DNA of 64,000 bases from Agarivorans gilvus (GTDB lineage Bacteria; Pseudomonadota; Gammaproteobacteria; Enterobacterales; Celerinatantimonadaceae), in NCBI RefSeq assembly GCF_001420915.1, contig NZ_CP013021.1, forward strand, positions 2,894,001-2,958,000, written 5' to 3'. Every line of letters starts with the position of its first letter. Position 1 is the stretch's first letter. This document shows, piece after piece, positions 53,640-62,383 of this stretch. Below the pieces are notes generated by a model. The model searched no databases and had not been told where the DNA came from. It saw only the letters and a program-made list of their open reading frames with translations. Both the position numbers and the translations under genes were made by a program.

Positions 53640-54269
53640 TTATTGCTGGTCGTTGAGCGGTTCGGCCTGATGTTGATCAAACCAACTGGCTAAGGTATTT
53701 TGCAGAATATCCAGACCTTGTTTTTTTAATGAGGAAAAGGCTTCAACTCGTACCTCTCCACCAAAGGCTTTAGCGGTTTCACGGCCTTTTAACACCGCAG
53801 CTTTTCGAGCGCCTTGTTTCAGCTTGTCGGCCTTGGTTAATAAGGCCAATACCGGTAGGTCACAGTCTACTGCCCATTGAATCAAACCATTGTCGGTGTC
53901 TTTAAATGGGTGTCGAATATCCATGAGTACAACAATACCTTGCAGGCTTTGTCTATCCTGTAGATATTCAGACAACGATTTTTGCCATTGCTTCTTAATT
54001 TCTTCGGGAACTTGAGCAAAGCCGTAGCCAGGTAAATCGATTAATCGAAAGCCTTCACTTATTTCAAAAACGTTAATTAATTGTGTCCGGCCCGGCGTTT
54101 TACTGGTTCTGGCAAGGCTTTTTTGGCGGGTTAAAGCATTTAATGCGCTGGATTTACCAGCGTTAGAGCGTCCGGCAAAGGCGACTTCAATCCCGCTATC
54201 TTCAGGCATTGCCTGAATATTCGGCGCGCTAGTAATGAAGTGGGTGTTTTGAAAATGATATTGCGCCAT
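53640..54269 (-). CDS. engB: ribosome biogenesis GTPase YihA/EngB
   Basis: This 209-residue GTPase shows G1 GRSNAGKSS, G3 DLPGYGFA, G4 TKADK and the switch region SKTPGRTQLINVFEIS. EngB helps late 50S subunit assembly. The frame is open to 54359, but the family start is MAQYHFQNTHFITSAPNIQ, so the ATG at 54267-54269 was chosen. It is divergent from the cytochrome c4 gene, a pairing also seen in Pseudomonas and Vibrio. Confidence 0.95.
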   Translation of the reverse strand: MAQYHFQNTHFITSAPNIQAMPEDSGIEVAFAGRSNAGKSSALNALTRQKSLARTSKTPGRTQLINVFEISEGFRLIDLPGYGFAQVPEEIKKQWQKSLSEYLQDRQSLQGIVVLMDIRHPFKDTDNGLIQWAVDCDLPVLALLTKADKLKQGARKAAVLKGRETAKAFGGEVRVEAFSSLKKQGLDILQNTLASWFDQHQAEPLNDQQ

Positions 54270-54412
54270 GGTGATGTTGAGCTCCACAAGGAAATTAGGG
54301 TAATACATTACGTTTTTGGCAAAATTGTGTAAAATAATGCCGTTACTGGACTCGCGCATTGTAACACGGGCGCCAGTGTGTGGTTTGGAATAATACTAAT
54401 AAATGGAATGTC

Positions 54413-55030
54413 ATGAAAAAACTTACCTTAGTTTTAATCTTATTGGCGGGAGTTGCCAGTCCTGTATGGGCCAAGGGTGACGCTGTCGCTGGAGAGCAAA
54501 AAGCTGCATCGTGTAAAGCTTGCCATAACGATCAAGGCGAGGCCTTGGCTTACCCTAAATTAGAAGGCCAACATGCTGGGTATTTGGTTAAACAGCTTAA
54601 AGATTTCCAAGCCGCAATGAAGAGTGGCGGTGCAGAAGGGCGTAATAATGCCATTATGGGTGGCATGGCTATGCCGCTTTCAGAGCAAGACATGGAAGAT
54701 ATCGCCGCATATTTTTCTGCTCAACCAATGAGTCCAAATACTACCGCACCTGAATATGTAGAGGCGGGTCAAAAATTATTTATGGGTGGCGACATCGAGC
54801 GTGGCATTGCGGCTTGTACAGCGTGTCACGGCCCGCGTGGTGTAGGCCATAGCTTAGCTCGTTTCCCTCGTATTTCTTCGCAGTACGCCAGTTACATTGA
54901 AAATCAGTTAAAAGCCTTCCGTAGCGGTGAGCGTGCCAACGACCTTAACGGTATGATGCGTGACGTTGCGGCCAAGCTTAGCGATGACGATATCGAAATT
55001 TTGTCACAATACCTTGGTGGCTTGCACTAA
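54413..55030 (+). CDS. dihaem cytochrome c4
   Basis: This 205-residue periplasmic protein has a signal peptide (MKKLTLVLILLAGVASPVWA) and two CxxCH haem sites, CKACH and CTACH. Each is followed by a Met-containing loop (IMGGMAMPLSEQDMEDIAAYF and NGMMRDVAAKLSDDDIEILSQYLGG). Cytochrome c4 carries electrons from the bc1 complex to cbb3-type oxidases. The ATG at 54413 follows GGA by 6 bases. It ends at a perfect palindrome. Confidence 0.93.
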   Translation: MKKLTLVLILLAGVASPVWAKGDAVAGEQKAASCKACHNDQGEALAYPKLEGQHAGYLVKQLKDFQAAMKSGGAEGRNNAIMGGMAMPLSEQDMEDIAAYFSAQPMSPNTTAPEYVEAGQKLFMGGDIERGIAACTACHGPRGVGHSLARFPRISSQYASYIENQLKAFRSGERANDLNGMMRDVAAKLSDDDIEILSQYLGGLH

Positions 55031-55037
55031 GAGTGAA

Positions 55038-55057
55038 TGGGCAGCAGCTGCTGCCCA
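55038..55057. repeat. perfect 20-bp palindrome after cytochrome c4
   Basis: TGGGCAGCAGCTGCTGCCCA reads the same on both strands and starts 8 bases after the cytochrome c4 stop. It may stabilise the mRNA 3' end or act as a terminator, though no T-tract follows. Confidence 0.6.
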
Positions 55058-55137
55058 ACAACAACTGATTTAATATTCGCCATCTTTGTTGTTAGTGTTA
55101 CACTTGCGCCCCTGAAAAATACGGCTAGGTGTGGTTG

Positions 55138-55782
55138 GTGAATTGTCCCCTCTGTAATGCGACAGCTTGCAACGATTTTTATCGTAATAAACGTTGCCAA
55201 TATTGGCTCTGCAACGTTTGCGATTTGATTTTTGTTGATCCACAAGATGTGTTGAGTACTGAAGCCGAAAAAGCGCAGTACGACTTACATAATAATGACC
55301 CACAAGATCCTGCTTATTTAGGCTTTTTACAACGCTTAAGTGAGCCTACTATTGCCGCGCTAACAGCGCCGGTTGTTGGTTTGGATTTTGGCTGTGGTCC
55401 GGGCCCTGCACTGAGTGTGTTGTTCGCGCAAGCAGGTCACCAATTGCTAAACTATGATCCTATATATTACCCAGACAAGGAATTGTTAAGCCGAGATTAT
55501 GACTTGGTCACTTGTAGTGAAGTGGTGGAGCATTTTAATCATCCGGCGCAGTCTTGGCAGCAACTAACTAGTTTGGTGACTGCTACGGGTTTATTAGCAG
55601 TAATGACTAAACGCCATTGGGGGATCGAGGTATTTGCTCACTGGCACTATAAAAATGACCCTACCCACGTGGCGTTTTATAGCGATAAAACGTTTCACTG
55701 GTTAGCAGAATTCTATCAAATGAGTTTGGAAATAGTCGGCCCTGATGTGGCGCTATTCCGCAGAGGTAAACAAGATGTCTAG
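55138..55782 (+). CDS. class I SAM-dependent methyltransferase with N-terminal zinc-ribbon motif
   Basis: This 214-residue protein starts with a zinc-ribbon pattern (NCPLCNATACNDFYRNKRCQYWLCNVCDLIFVDP: two CxxC pairs). A Methyltransf_23 fold follows, with the SAM loop GLDFGCGPGPALSVL (about residue 80) and DLVTCSEVVEHFNHP. The substrate is unknown. GTG 55138 lies 8 bases after AGG; the in-frame GTG at 55129 overlaps that site. It overlaps yihI by 8 bases, so the two are probably co-translated. Confidence 0.88.
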   Translation: MNCPLCNATACNDFYRNKRCQYWLCNVCDLIFVDPQDVLSTEAEKAQYDLHNNDPQDPAYLGFLQRLSEPTIAALTAPVVGLDFGCGPGPALSVLFAQAGHQLLNYDPIYYPDKELLSRDYDLVTCSEVVEHFNHPAQSWQQLTSLVTATGLLAVMTKRHWGIEVFAHWHYKNDPTHVAFYSDKTFHWLAEFYQMSLEIVGPDVALFRRGKQDV

Positions 55783-56296
55783 AAAAAAAAACCGCAAGGG
55801 CGGCTTAATTGGGGTACGTAAAGATCCTGACTTTAAAGCTAAACGTGTTGCCGTACCTGACCGTAAAAAAATCGGTAAGGGCAAAAGCGCTGGCAGTCGT
55901 CAACAAAGTCTTGAGAAAGATTCGTCTAACGCTGTGCTTAAGCAAGAAAAGGATCCGCGCATTGGCAGTAAGGCCCCGGTGCCACTTGGGGTAACGACGA
56001 CAGCGCCGGCTAAGCCAGCGAAACCGAAAGCCAAAGCACCAGTATTGAGCCCAGAGCAAGAGCTAGCCAAGTTGGAAGCAGATACCCGTGTTGAAGCGCT
56101 TATCGATATCTTGGATGAGGGCGGTAAAATTTCTGCCCAAGAGCAGCAGTGGTTAGATCAACAGCTAGCTCGTCACGCCGAACTGTTGCGTGAGTTAGGT
56201 TTATCTGAAGAGACAGAAGAAGACGAGGACTTGGATGGTGACGAACAACTATGGCGTTCGTTAAATAGTTCTTCTTTAGATCAGTATAAGGATTAG
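55775..56296 (+). CDS. yihI: Der GTPase-activating protein YihI
   Basis: This 173-residue protein has the basic front MSRKKNRKGGLIGVRKDPDFKAKR, a linker rich in Pro, Ala and Lys, and a conserved acidic helix-rich C-terminus (LSPEQELAKLEADTRVEALIDILDEGGKISAQEQQWLD). YihI stimulates GTP hydrolysis by the ribosome-assembly GTPase Der. It is placed upstream of hemN, as in E. coli. The ATG at 55775 was chosen; the frame further upstream belongs to the methyltransferase end. Confidence 0.93.
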   Translation: MSRKKNRKGGLIGVRKDPDFKAKRVAVPDRKKIGKGKSAGSRQQSLEKDSSNAVLKQEKDPRIGSKAPVPLGVTTTAPAKPAKPKAKAPVLSPEQELAKLEADTRVEALIDILDEGGKISAQEQQWLDQQLARHAELLRELGLSEETEEDEDLDGDEQLWRSLNSSSLDQYKD

Positions 56297-56301
56297 TTTT
56301 T

Positions 56302-56748
56302 ATGATGTGGTGGGCGGTTGTTGCGCTGCTGATCATTTTGTCGTTGGCGACTTATGCGGCCTTATTGGTGGGGCGTTTAATGGGTCAGCGTAAAGTAATT
56401 CAGCGGGCTTTGACTAAGCGTAATGAGAATTTATTGGGTGATATTCGTTATATTGCCAGCGCCATGGTTGATGATCGCTGCGGTTTGTCTGAAGGTGTGA
56501 TCCGTATCAGTAATCTGTTAATGGCCCTGCAAACGCCTAAGCGAATTGATTGGGCTGAGCGTTTCCCTAGCGTATTTCAACTGTATAATTCAGTAAAACA
56601 ATTGCCTACTCATGAAGCTCGCAACAAATTGCCTCGTCAGCAAAGAATGCGTCAGGATCTTCAGCGTGAAGCTGAAGAAGAAACATTGAGACAGCAGATT
56701 ATAGAAGAAGCTAAAGCGCTGACCGAGCTTAGTGTAGACCTGCTCTAG
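56302..56748 (+). CDS. DUF2489 family membrane-anchored protein
   Basis: This 148-residue protein has one N-terminal membrane helix (WWAVVALLIILSLATYAALLVG) and a cytoplasmic helical part with DIRYIASAMVDDRCGLSEGVIRISNLLMAL, typical of DUF2489. The C-terminus is highly charged (RQDLQREAEEETLRQQIIEEAK) and may be a coiled coil. It lies between yihI and hemN, 5 and 10 bp away respectively, as in vibrios. Its function is unknown. Confidence 0.87.
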   Translation: MMWWAVVALLIILSLATYAALLVGRLMGQRKVIQRALTKRNENLLGDIRYIASAMVDDRCGLSEGVIRISNLLMALQTPKRIDWAERFPSVFQLYNSVKQLPTHEARNKLPRQQRMRQDLQREAEEETLRQQIIEEAKALTELSVDLL

Positions 56749-56758
56749 GAGAAACTAA

Positions 56759-58132
56759 ATGGCATCATCAGCGGTAGATTGGGACCAGCAGTTAATTGAA
56801 AAGTATAACTATTCTGGCCCTCGCTATACCTCTTATCCTACGGCTTTAGAATTTAGCGAGGCTTTTGCAGAGCCGCAGTTTCAAGAGGCCTGTGCTAAGT
56901 ATCCCGAGCGGGCGCTATCGTTGTACGTGCATATTCCGTTCTGTCATAAGCTTTGTTACTACTGCGGCTGCAATAAGGTCATTACTCGCCACCAACATAA
57001 GGCGGATATTTACCTTGATTACCTAGAGCGCGAAATTGAACTCCAGGCGGGGCGCTTCAAGCAGCGCCAGGTTAGCCAAATGCATTGGGGAGGTGGCACA
57101 CCAACCTATTTAGATGCAGCTCAGTTAAAACGCCTCACTTCGCTGTTGTACCAGCACTTTGATTTTGCCGATGCTGCGGAAATCAGCATTGAAGTCGACC
57201 CTCGAGAAATTGAATTAAGCACCATCGATCTATTAGCCGAGCTAGGTTTTAATCGCCTCAGCTTAGGAGTGCAAGATTTCAATAAACAGGTACAGCAGGC
57301 GGTTAATCGAGAGCAAGACGAAGCGTTTATTTTTGCCTTAGTCGAGCGGGCCAGAGCGGTGGGCTTTGGCTCAGTTAATATTGACCTGATTTACGGTTTG
57401 CCTTACCAAACGCGTGATAGCTTTAAGCAAACCCTGCAACGAGTGATTGAGTTAAACCCTGACCGCTTATCGGTATTTAACTATGCCCATTTACCCAGTC
57501 GCTTTGCTGCACAACGTAAGATAGATGAAACTAAGATGCCCACTAGCGAGCAGCGTCTGGGTATTTTGCGCGATAGCATCGAATTTTTAAGCCAACATGC
57601 ATATCAGTTCATCGGTATGGATCACTTCGCTAAGCCGGAAGATGAATTGGCGATTGCCCAACGCAAGGGGCAATTACATCGTAACTTTCAGGGTTATACC
57701 ACTCAAGGTGAGGCCGATTTATTGGGCTTGGGTGTTTCTTCCATCTCGATGCTGGGTGACGCCTACAGTCAGAATCAGAAAGAGCTAAAAAGCTATTACG
57801 CGCAGATCGATAGCCTAGGTCATGCCCAGTGGAAGGGGATAGCACTGAATCAAGATGACTTGATTCGCCGGGAGTTAATTAAGCGACTGATTTGCAACTT
57901 TCAATTGAACTTTGGTGATTTAGAGCAGCTGTTTGGCATCGATTTTCAGTCTTACTTTGCCGAAGATGTACAGCTATTACAGCCTTTTGTAGAAGATGGC
58001 TTGGTTGAGCTAAGCGAGCAGGGGATACAAGTGAGTAACAAGGGGCGCTTGTTGATACGCAATATTTGCATGTGTTTTGATGTGTATTTCCGTAATCAAG
58101 CTAGGCGCCAGCAGTTTTCTCGGGTGATTTAA
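56759..58132 (+). CDS. hemN: oxygen-independent coproporphyrinogen III oxidase
   Basis: This 457-residue radical-SAM enzyme decarboxylates coproporphyrinogen III without oxygen. The cluster motif is CHKLCYYCGC, the GGTP-type loop WGGGTPTYL, and SLGVQDFNKQVQQAVNR is typical. It has the length of the E. coli enzyme, and AGGAGA precedes the ATG. It ends a methyltransferase-yihI-DUF2489-hemN run. The oxygen-dependent HemF is also encoded nearby, so the cell covers both conditions. Confidence 0.97.
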   Translation: MASSAVDWDQQLIEKYNYSGPRYTSYPTALEFSEAFAEPQFQEACAKYPERALSLYVHIPFCHKLCYYCGCNKVITRHQHKADIYLDYLEREIELQAGRFKQRQVSQMHWGGGTPTYLDAAQLKRLTSLLYQHFDFADAAEISIEVDPREIELSTIDLLAELGFNRLSLGVQDFNKQVQQAVNREQDEAFIFALVERARAVGFGSVNIDLIYGLPYQTRDSFKQTLQRVIELNPDRLSVFNYAHLPSRFAAQRKIDETKMPTSEQRLGILRDSIEFLSQHAYQFIGMDHFAKPEDELAIAQRKGQLHRNFQGYTTQGEADLLGLGVSSISMLGDAYSQNQKELKSYYAQIDSLGHAQWKGIALNQDDLIRRELIKRLICNFQLNFGDLEQLFGIDFQSYFAEDVQLLQPFVEDGLVELSEQGIQVSNKGRLLIRNICMCFDVYFRNQARRQQFSRVI

Positions 58133-58150
58133 TCTGGCCGCAGCAATAGA

Positions 58151-58175
58151 AAACGGAGCGTTAAGCTCCGTTTTT
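58151..58175. terminator. two-way terminator between hemN and znuA
   Basis: AAACGGAGC-gttaa-GCTCCGTTT with TTTTT on the plus strand and AAAA on the other side. It lies between convergent genes. Confidence 0.85.
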
Positions 58176-58179
58176 GCGT

Positions 58180-59067
58180 TTATTGATTGCCATCAACGAA
58201 TAGACAGTCTCGATAGCTGTTAGCTAACTGCTGCAATAAATCAAAATAGCCATTGGCGGAATTTTTCACGGTGATGCCTAAGGGGTCAAGCAGGCTGATT
58301 TTAGCCCCACTATCTTGGCTAATGGTTTCCAATAATGCGCCATTAAACTGGGGTTCGGCAAAAATACACTGGGCCTTGCCTTGCGCTAGTTGTTGGCGAA
58401 TATGCTGCAGGGTTTTAGCCCCGGGGCGGCGCTGGGGATTGATGGTAAATTCGCCTAGGCGGTTCAAAGCAAAGTAACGCTCAAAGTAACTATAGCCATC
58501 GTGGAAAACGAAATAGCCTTGGTGTTTTACCGGCTCTAGTTGTTGCTTCATATCGCTCACTAGCTGGTCCAGCTTTTGATTAAAGCGAATGAGTTGCTGC
58601 TCCAATTCTGCTTGGGGTTTGACTTGCATTGCGATCAATTGTTTGGTCACGGCTCGCGCAATATCGCGCGCTTGCTTAGGCCCTAGCCAGATGTGCGGGT
58701 CTAACTCGTGGTGGTGATCGCCATGATGTTCATGCTCGGCTTCCCCCTTGATAAGCTCTAGTCCTTCTATGTCCAGTAACTTTAGTTGTTGGCTATCACT
58801 TTGGCTGAGTGGCTTACTTAGAAAGGGTTCTAGTTCTTCCCCTACCCAAATCACCAAGTCGGCTTGACGAAGGGCGCGTACATCCGACGGGCGCAAGGCG
58901 TAATCATGGGGGGATACATTGGGGCTCACCAGGTAATCAACTTGATATTGCCCTTCGGTAAGGCTGTTAATCAGCAGTTGTAAGGGTTTGATGCTTACTA
59001 GGATATTTGGACTGCTGGCCCAGCTAGGAAAGGCCATTAACATTAAGATAAAAAACAGTTTACGCAT
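58180..59067 (-). CDS. znuA: zinc ABC transporter substrate-binding protein ZnuA
   Basis: This 295-residue periplasmic protein has a signal peptide (MRKLFFILMLMAFPSWASS). Metal-binding histidines lie in SPHDYALRPSDV, in the His-rich loop EAEHEHHGDHHHELDPHIWLGP and in HDGYSYFERYF. The His-rich loop is typical of zinc rather than manganese binding. Start is the ATG at 59065-59067; the frame upstream to 59142 crosses the likely Zur site and is not signal-peptide-like. It is divergent from znuCB. Confidence 0.95.
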   Translation of the reverse strand: MRKLFFILMLMAFPSWASSPNILVSIKPLQLLINSLTEGQYQVDYLVSPNVSPHDYALRPSDVRALRQADLVIWVGEELEPFLSKPLSQSDSQQLKLLDIEGLELIKGEAEHEHHGDHHHELDPHIWLGPKQARDIARAVTKQLIAMQVKPQAELEQQLIRFNQKLDQLVSDMKQQLEPVKHQGYFVFHDGYSYFERYFALNRLGEFTINPQRRPGAKTLQHIRQQLAQGKAQCIFAEPQFNGALLETISQDSGAKISLLDPLGITVKNSANGYFDLLQQLANSYRDCLFVDGNQ

Positions 59068-59094
59068 ACAGGCTTTGTTAGATGATTTGGTAAA

Positions 59095-59117
59095 ATAATA
59101 CGATAGTGTAACATCTA
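59095..59117. promoter_or_regulatory. candidate Zur box in the znuA-znuC promoter
   Basis: The 23-bp sequence centred on 59106 matches my memory of the gammaproteobacterial Zur palindrome (left arm ending ATA, right arm TGTAACAT) at about 14 of 22 positions, the right arm better than the left. It sits 28 bp before znuA, in the shared divergent promoter, the expected position for zinc repression. Confidence 0.4.
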
Positions 59118-59186
59118 GTGTAGAATAGTGCCCCCCAAGCATACTTCGCTGGGTTCTAACGAACGAACTATCTATAGGATTTGGTA

Positions 59187-59939
59187 TTGACCACCTTACT
59201 TTCGCTAAACAATATTTGTGTTAGCTTTGACCAGCGCATGGTTCTTGACCATGTGTCACTCGAGCTTAATCGCGGCCAAATTACTACCCTGATCGGTCCT
59301 AATGGGGCAGGTAAAAGTACCTTAATTAAAGTCATTCTTGGCTTGATTCCTGCCGACTCCGGTAATATTACTCGTGCCTCAAAATTGCGGATTGGTTATG
59401 TGCCGCAGAAAATTAGCGTTGACGAATCCTTTCCCTTAAGCGTTGAGCGTTTTTTGAAGTTAGCGCGTCATTATTCACGTAAGCGCCTAAACAAGGTGAT
59501 TTCGCAACTTAGTATTGAAGGCCTATTACAGCGGCAGCTAGTGCGCTTGTCGGGTGGAGAGATGCAGCGGGTACTGTTGGCCCGTGCCTTGCTCGGTGAG
59601 CCACAACTATTGGTTTTAGATGAGCCTGTGCAAGGTGTTGATATTTCGGGGCAAATTGAGCTTTATCAATTAATTTCCGATATCGCCCAACAAATTGATT
59701 GCGCGGTGTTGTTGGTCTCCCACGATTTGCATTTAGTCATGGCTGGTACCGACCATGTGATTTGTCTAAATCATCATGTTTGCTGTCACGGTGAACCAGA
59801 GAGTGTGGCACAGCACCCAGAGTTTGCTCGGCTATTTGCCCAGAACGAGCGTCAGCAGCTGGCGGTTTATACCCACCATCATGTTTGTGATGAACACGAC
59901 CACCATCACCATCAAGCTAGTAGCCAAGAGAACGTTTAA
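59187..59939 (+). CDS. znuC: zinc ABC transporter ATP-binding protein ZnuC
   Basis: This 250-residue ATPase has Walker A GPNGAGKSTLIK, signature LSGGEMQRVLLARAL, Walker B LLVLDEPVQGVD and the switch histidine VSHDLH. The C-terminus is His-rich (CDEHDHHHHQASSQ), as in other zinc systems. TTG 59187 lies 7 bases after AGGA, whereas the TTG at 59181 is one base from it, so 59187 was chosen. It is followed by znuB after 3 bp. Confidence 0.94.
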   Translation: MTTLLSLNNICVSFDQRMVLDHVSLELNRGQITTLIGPNGAGKSTLIKVILGLIPADSGNITRASKLRIGYVPQKISVDESFPLSVERFLKLARHYSRKRLNKVISQLSIEGLLQRQLVRLSGGEMQRVLLARALLGEPQLLVLDEPVQGVDISGQIELYQLISDIAQQIDCAVLLVSHDLHLVMAGTDHVICLNHHVCCHGEPESVAQHPEFARLFAQNERQQLAVYTHHHVCDEHDHHHHQASSQENV

Positions 59940-59942
59940 GAC

Positions 59943-60731
59943 ATGGATGATTTTTTAATTAATGCCTTATTGGCAGGTTTAGGTATCGCCCTTTTGGCCG
60001 GACCTTTAGGCTCTTTCATGGTATGGCGACGCTTAGCTTACTTTGGTGACACTCTGGCGCACGCGTCTTTACTTGGGGTTGCACTAGGCTTGTGGTTAGC
60101 CATTAATCCGATATTGGCGATGGTGCTTAGTGGCGCTATGTTGGCGCTGTTATTGCTATCTTTACAGCGCTATAAACAGTTAGCCAGTGATACCTTGTTG
60201 GGCATTATGGCCCATTCAGCCCTCTCTTTAGGCTTGGTGGTTGTAGCATTGATGGACAGTGTGCGCATCGATCTCATGGCCTATTTGTTTGGTGATTTAT
60301 TAGCGGTGACCCAGCAAGACTTATTGTGGATTTGGGGCGGCGGTGCTGTGGTGTTAGCGGTATTATTCAGCCAATGGAATAAGTTGCTGTCGGCCACAGT
60401 GAACGAACAGATTGCCGAGGTAGAAGGCATTAATGTGGATTTAATGCGGGCCTTGTTGTTGCTATTGCTGGCAGTAGTGATAGCCATTGCCATGAAGATT
60501 GTCGGTGCCTTGATTATTAGTTCCTTGCTGTTGATCCCCGCCGCTACTGCGCGGCGCTTGAGTCGTTCGCCAGAGCAAATGGCGGCTTATGCAGTGGTGT
60601 TTGGCGCTATATCGGTACTGTTGGGCTTGTGTTTGTCTTGGTACCAAGATACCCCGGCAGGTCCTTCTGTCGTAGTATGTGCCGCCTTACAATTTGTATT
60701 AATTCATAGTTTGGTAAAAGTGCAAAAATAA
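59943..60731 (+). CDS. znuB: zinc ABC transporter permease ZnuB
   Basis: This 262-residue inner-membrane protein has about seven to eight hydrophobic helices and the family motifs GPLGSFMVWRRLAYFGDTLAHASLLGVALG at the start and IVGALIISSLLLIPAATARRLSRSPEQMA near the end. It forms the channel of ZnuABC. It is 3 bp downstream of znuC, and its stop overlaps the tsaC start (TAATG), so tsaC probably shares the transcript. Confidence 0.95.
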   Translation: MDDFLINALLAGLGIALLAGPLGSFMVWRRLAYFGDTLAHASLLGVALGLWLAINPILAMVLSGAMLALLLLSLQRYKQLASDTLLGIMAHSALSLGLVVVALMDSVRIDLMAYLFGDLLAVTQQDLLWIWGGGAVVLAVLFSQWNKLLSATVNEQIAEVEGINVDLMRALLLLLLAVVIAIAMKIVGALIISSLLLIPAATARRLSRSPEQMAAYAVVFGAISVLLGLCLSWYQDTPAGPSVVVCAALQFVLIHSLVKVQK

Positions 60732-61309
60732 TGAGTAAAGCTTCTTCTCAAGCGGTTATTTGTAGTGATGTAACGCGCACGGCTGCGGCGATTAGCCAGG
60801 GGGCCGTGGTGGCCTATCCCACCGAATCTGTCTATGGTTTGGGCTGCGACCCCGACTCTCAACAAGCGGTAAATAGGATTTTGCAAATTAAGCAGCGTCC
60901 TGTAGAGAAGGGCTTGATTTTATTGGCTGCAGAGCTTTCGCAGTTGTTACCTTATATTGATTACGCCGCCTTGTCTGAACAGCAACGTCAACTATTGGTG
61001 ACCTCGCAGGCACGCCCCACCACCTGGTTGGTGCCGATTTCAGCCGCTACTCCGGCGTGGATTTGTGGCCAATTTACTAGCGTGGCAGTGCGTTTGACAG
61101 ATCATCCGATTGTGGCCAGCTTGTGCCAGTTAAGCGGTAAACCCTTGGTATCTACTTCAGCCAACTTAAGCGGAGAGCCACCGGCGCAAACTGCCGAACA
61201 GGCGGCGCAGTTAGCTGGGGTGGATCTAGTATTTGATGGCCCCTTGGGTGGTGCCAAACAAACCAGCCAAATTAAAGACATAAGTACTGGCCAAGTGATC
61301 CGCGCTTAA
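60731..61309 (+). CDS. tsaC: threonylcarbamoyl-AMP synthase TsaC
   Basis: This 192-residue YrdC-fold protein makes threonylcarbamoyl-AMP for the t6A37 modification of tRNAs. Seen are VVAYPTESVYGLGCDPDSQQAVNRILQIKQRPVEKGLILL, TWLVPIS and KPLVSTSANLSGEPPAQT. It begins at the last base of the znuB stop codon. tsaC, hemF and aroE are neighbours in many gammaproteobacteria; the same set occurs here with maoP added. Confidence 0.95.
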   Translation: MSKASSQAVICSDVTRTAAAISQGAVVAYPTESVYGLGCDPDSQQAVNRILQIKQRPVEKGLILLAAELSQLLPYIDYAALSEQQRQLLVTSQARPTTWLVPISAATPAWICGQFTSVAVRLTDHPIVASLCQLSGKPLVSTSANLSGEPPAQTAEQAAQLAGVDLVFDGPLGGAKQTSQIKDISTGQVIRA

Positions 61310-61327
61310 TCGATTAAAGGTAGTAGC

Positions 61328-62263
61328 ATGCAACAAGTCAATTCAGTGGCCGTTCGAGAGTTTTTTATTCACTTACAGCAGCGTATTTGCCAACAGCTGG
61401 AGCAGCAAGACGGTCAAGCCACGTTTTTACACGACGATTGGCAACGCGACCCAGCTGAACATCAAGGCCTTAGTGGCGAGGGCCGCTCCCGTGTTCTCAG
61501 CGAAGGCCTGGTGTTCGAACAAGCGGGCGTGAACTTTTCTCATGTGTTTGGTGAGCAAATGCCCGCCTCCGCTACGGCGCAACGCCCAGAGTTGGCGGGG
61601 CGGCGCTTTGAAGCCATGGGGGTATCTTTGGTGATTCATCCGCATAATCCTTTGATACCGACTTCGCACGCCAATGTGCGCTTTTTTATCGCCGAAAAAG
61701 ACGGCGAAGCGCCGATCTGGTGGTTTGGTGGCGGCTTCGATCTAACGCCTTATTATGGCTTCGACGAAGATTGCATTAGCTGGCATCAAACGGCGGCGGA
61801 TTTGTGTCAACCTTTTGGTGATACGCTGTATCCTAAGTATAAAAAGTGGTGTGACGAGTACTTTTTCCTTAAGCATCGCAACGAGACCCGCGGCATTGGA
61901 GGCTTGTTCTTTGATGATTTAAACGAATTAGGGTTTGAGCAAAGCTTTGCTTTTACTCAAGCGGTAGGTGAAGGTTTTCTTCAAGCCTATTTACCCATTG
62001 TGGAACGTCGCAAAGGCATGCCTTTTACCCAACAACAGCGTGATTTTCAGTTATACCGACGTGGCCGTTATGTGGAATTTAACTTGGTTTATGACCGAGG
62101 TACCCTATTTGGTTTGCAGTCTGGCGGACGTACCGAATCAATCTTAATGTCACTACCACCCTTGGTGAAATGGCGTTATAACTGGCAGCCAGAACCAGGT
62201 AGTGCAGAAGATCGCCTCTACCAGCGTTATCTAAAGCCACAAGACTGGTTGAGCAAGGCTTAG
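61328..62263 (+). CDS. hemF: oxygen-dependent coproporphyrinogen III oxidase
   Basis: This 311-residue enzyme uses oxygen to convert coproporphyrinogen III to protoporphyrinogen IX. Diagnostic stretches are VIHPHNPLIPTSHANVRFF, WWFGGGFDLTPYYGF, RGIGGLFFDDLNELGF, and RRGRYVEFNLVYDRGTLFGLQSGGRTESILMSLPPLVKW. The length is normal. It follows tsaC after 18 bp. Along with hemN it gives a two-oxidase set for aerobic and anaerobic haem synthesis. Confidence 0.97.
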   Translation: MQQVNSVAVREFFIHLQQRICQQLEQQDGQATFLHDDWQRDPAEHQGLSGEGRSRVLSEGLVFEQAGVNFSHVFGEQMPASATAQRPELAGRRFEAMGVSLVIHPHNPLIPTSHANVRFFIAEKDGEAPIWWFGGGFDLTPYYGFDEDCISWHQTAADLCQPFGDTLYPKYKKWCDEYFFLKHRNETRGIGGLFFDDLNELGFEQSFAFTQAVGEGFLQAYLPIVERRKGMPFTQQQRDFQLYRRGRYVEFNLVYDRGTLFGLQSGGRTESILMSLPPLVKWRYNWQPEPGSAEDRLYQRYLKPQDWLSKA

Positions 62264-62383
62264 CCAAAACGCTAAAAAAGCGATTTATTTTCTTGCAAGA
62301 AGCTTCACTTTGAATTAATTATTTTAACTGTTGAGCATGAGCTCGTTGGTATCAATGATTTCTTTTTAGTTGAGTCTTACACT

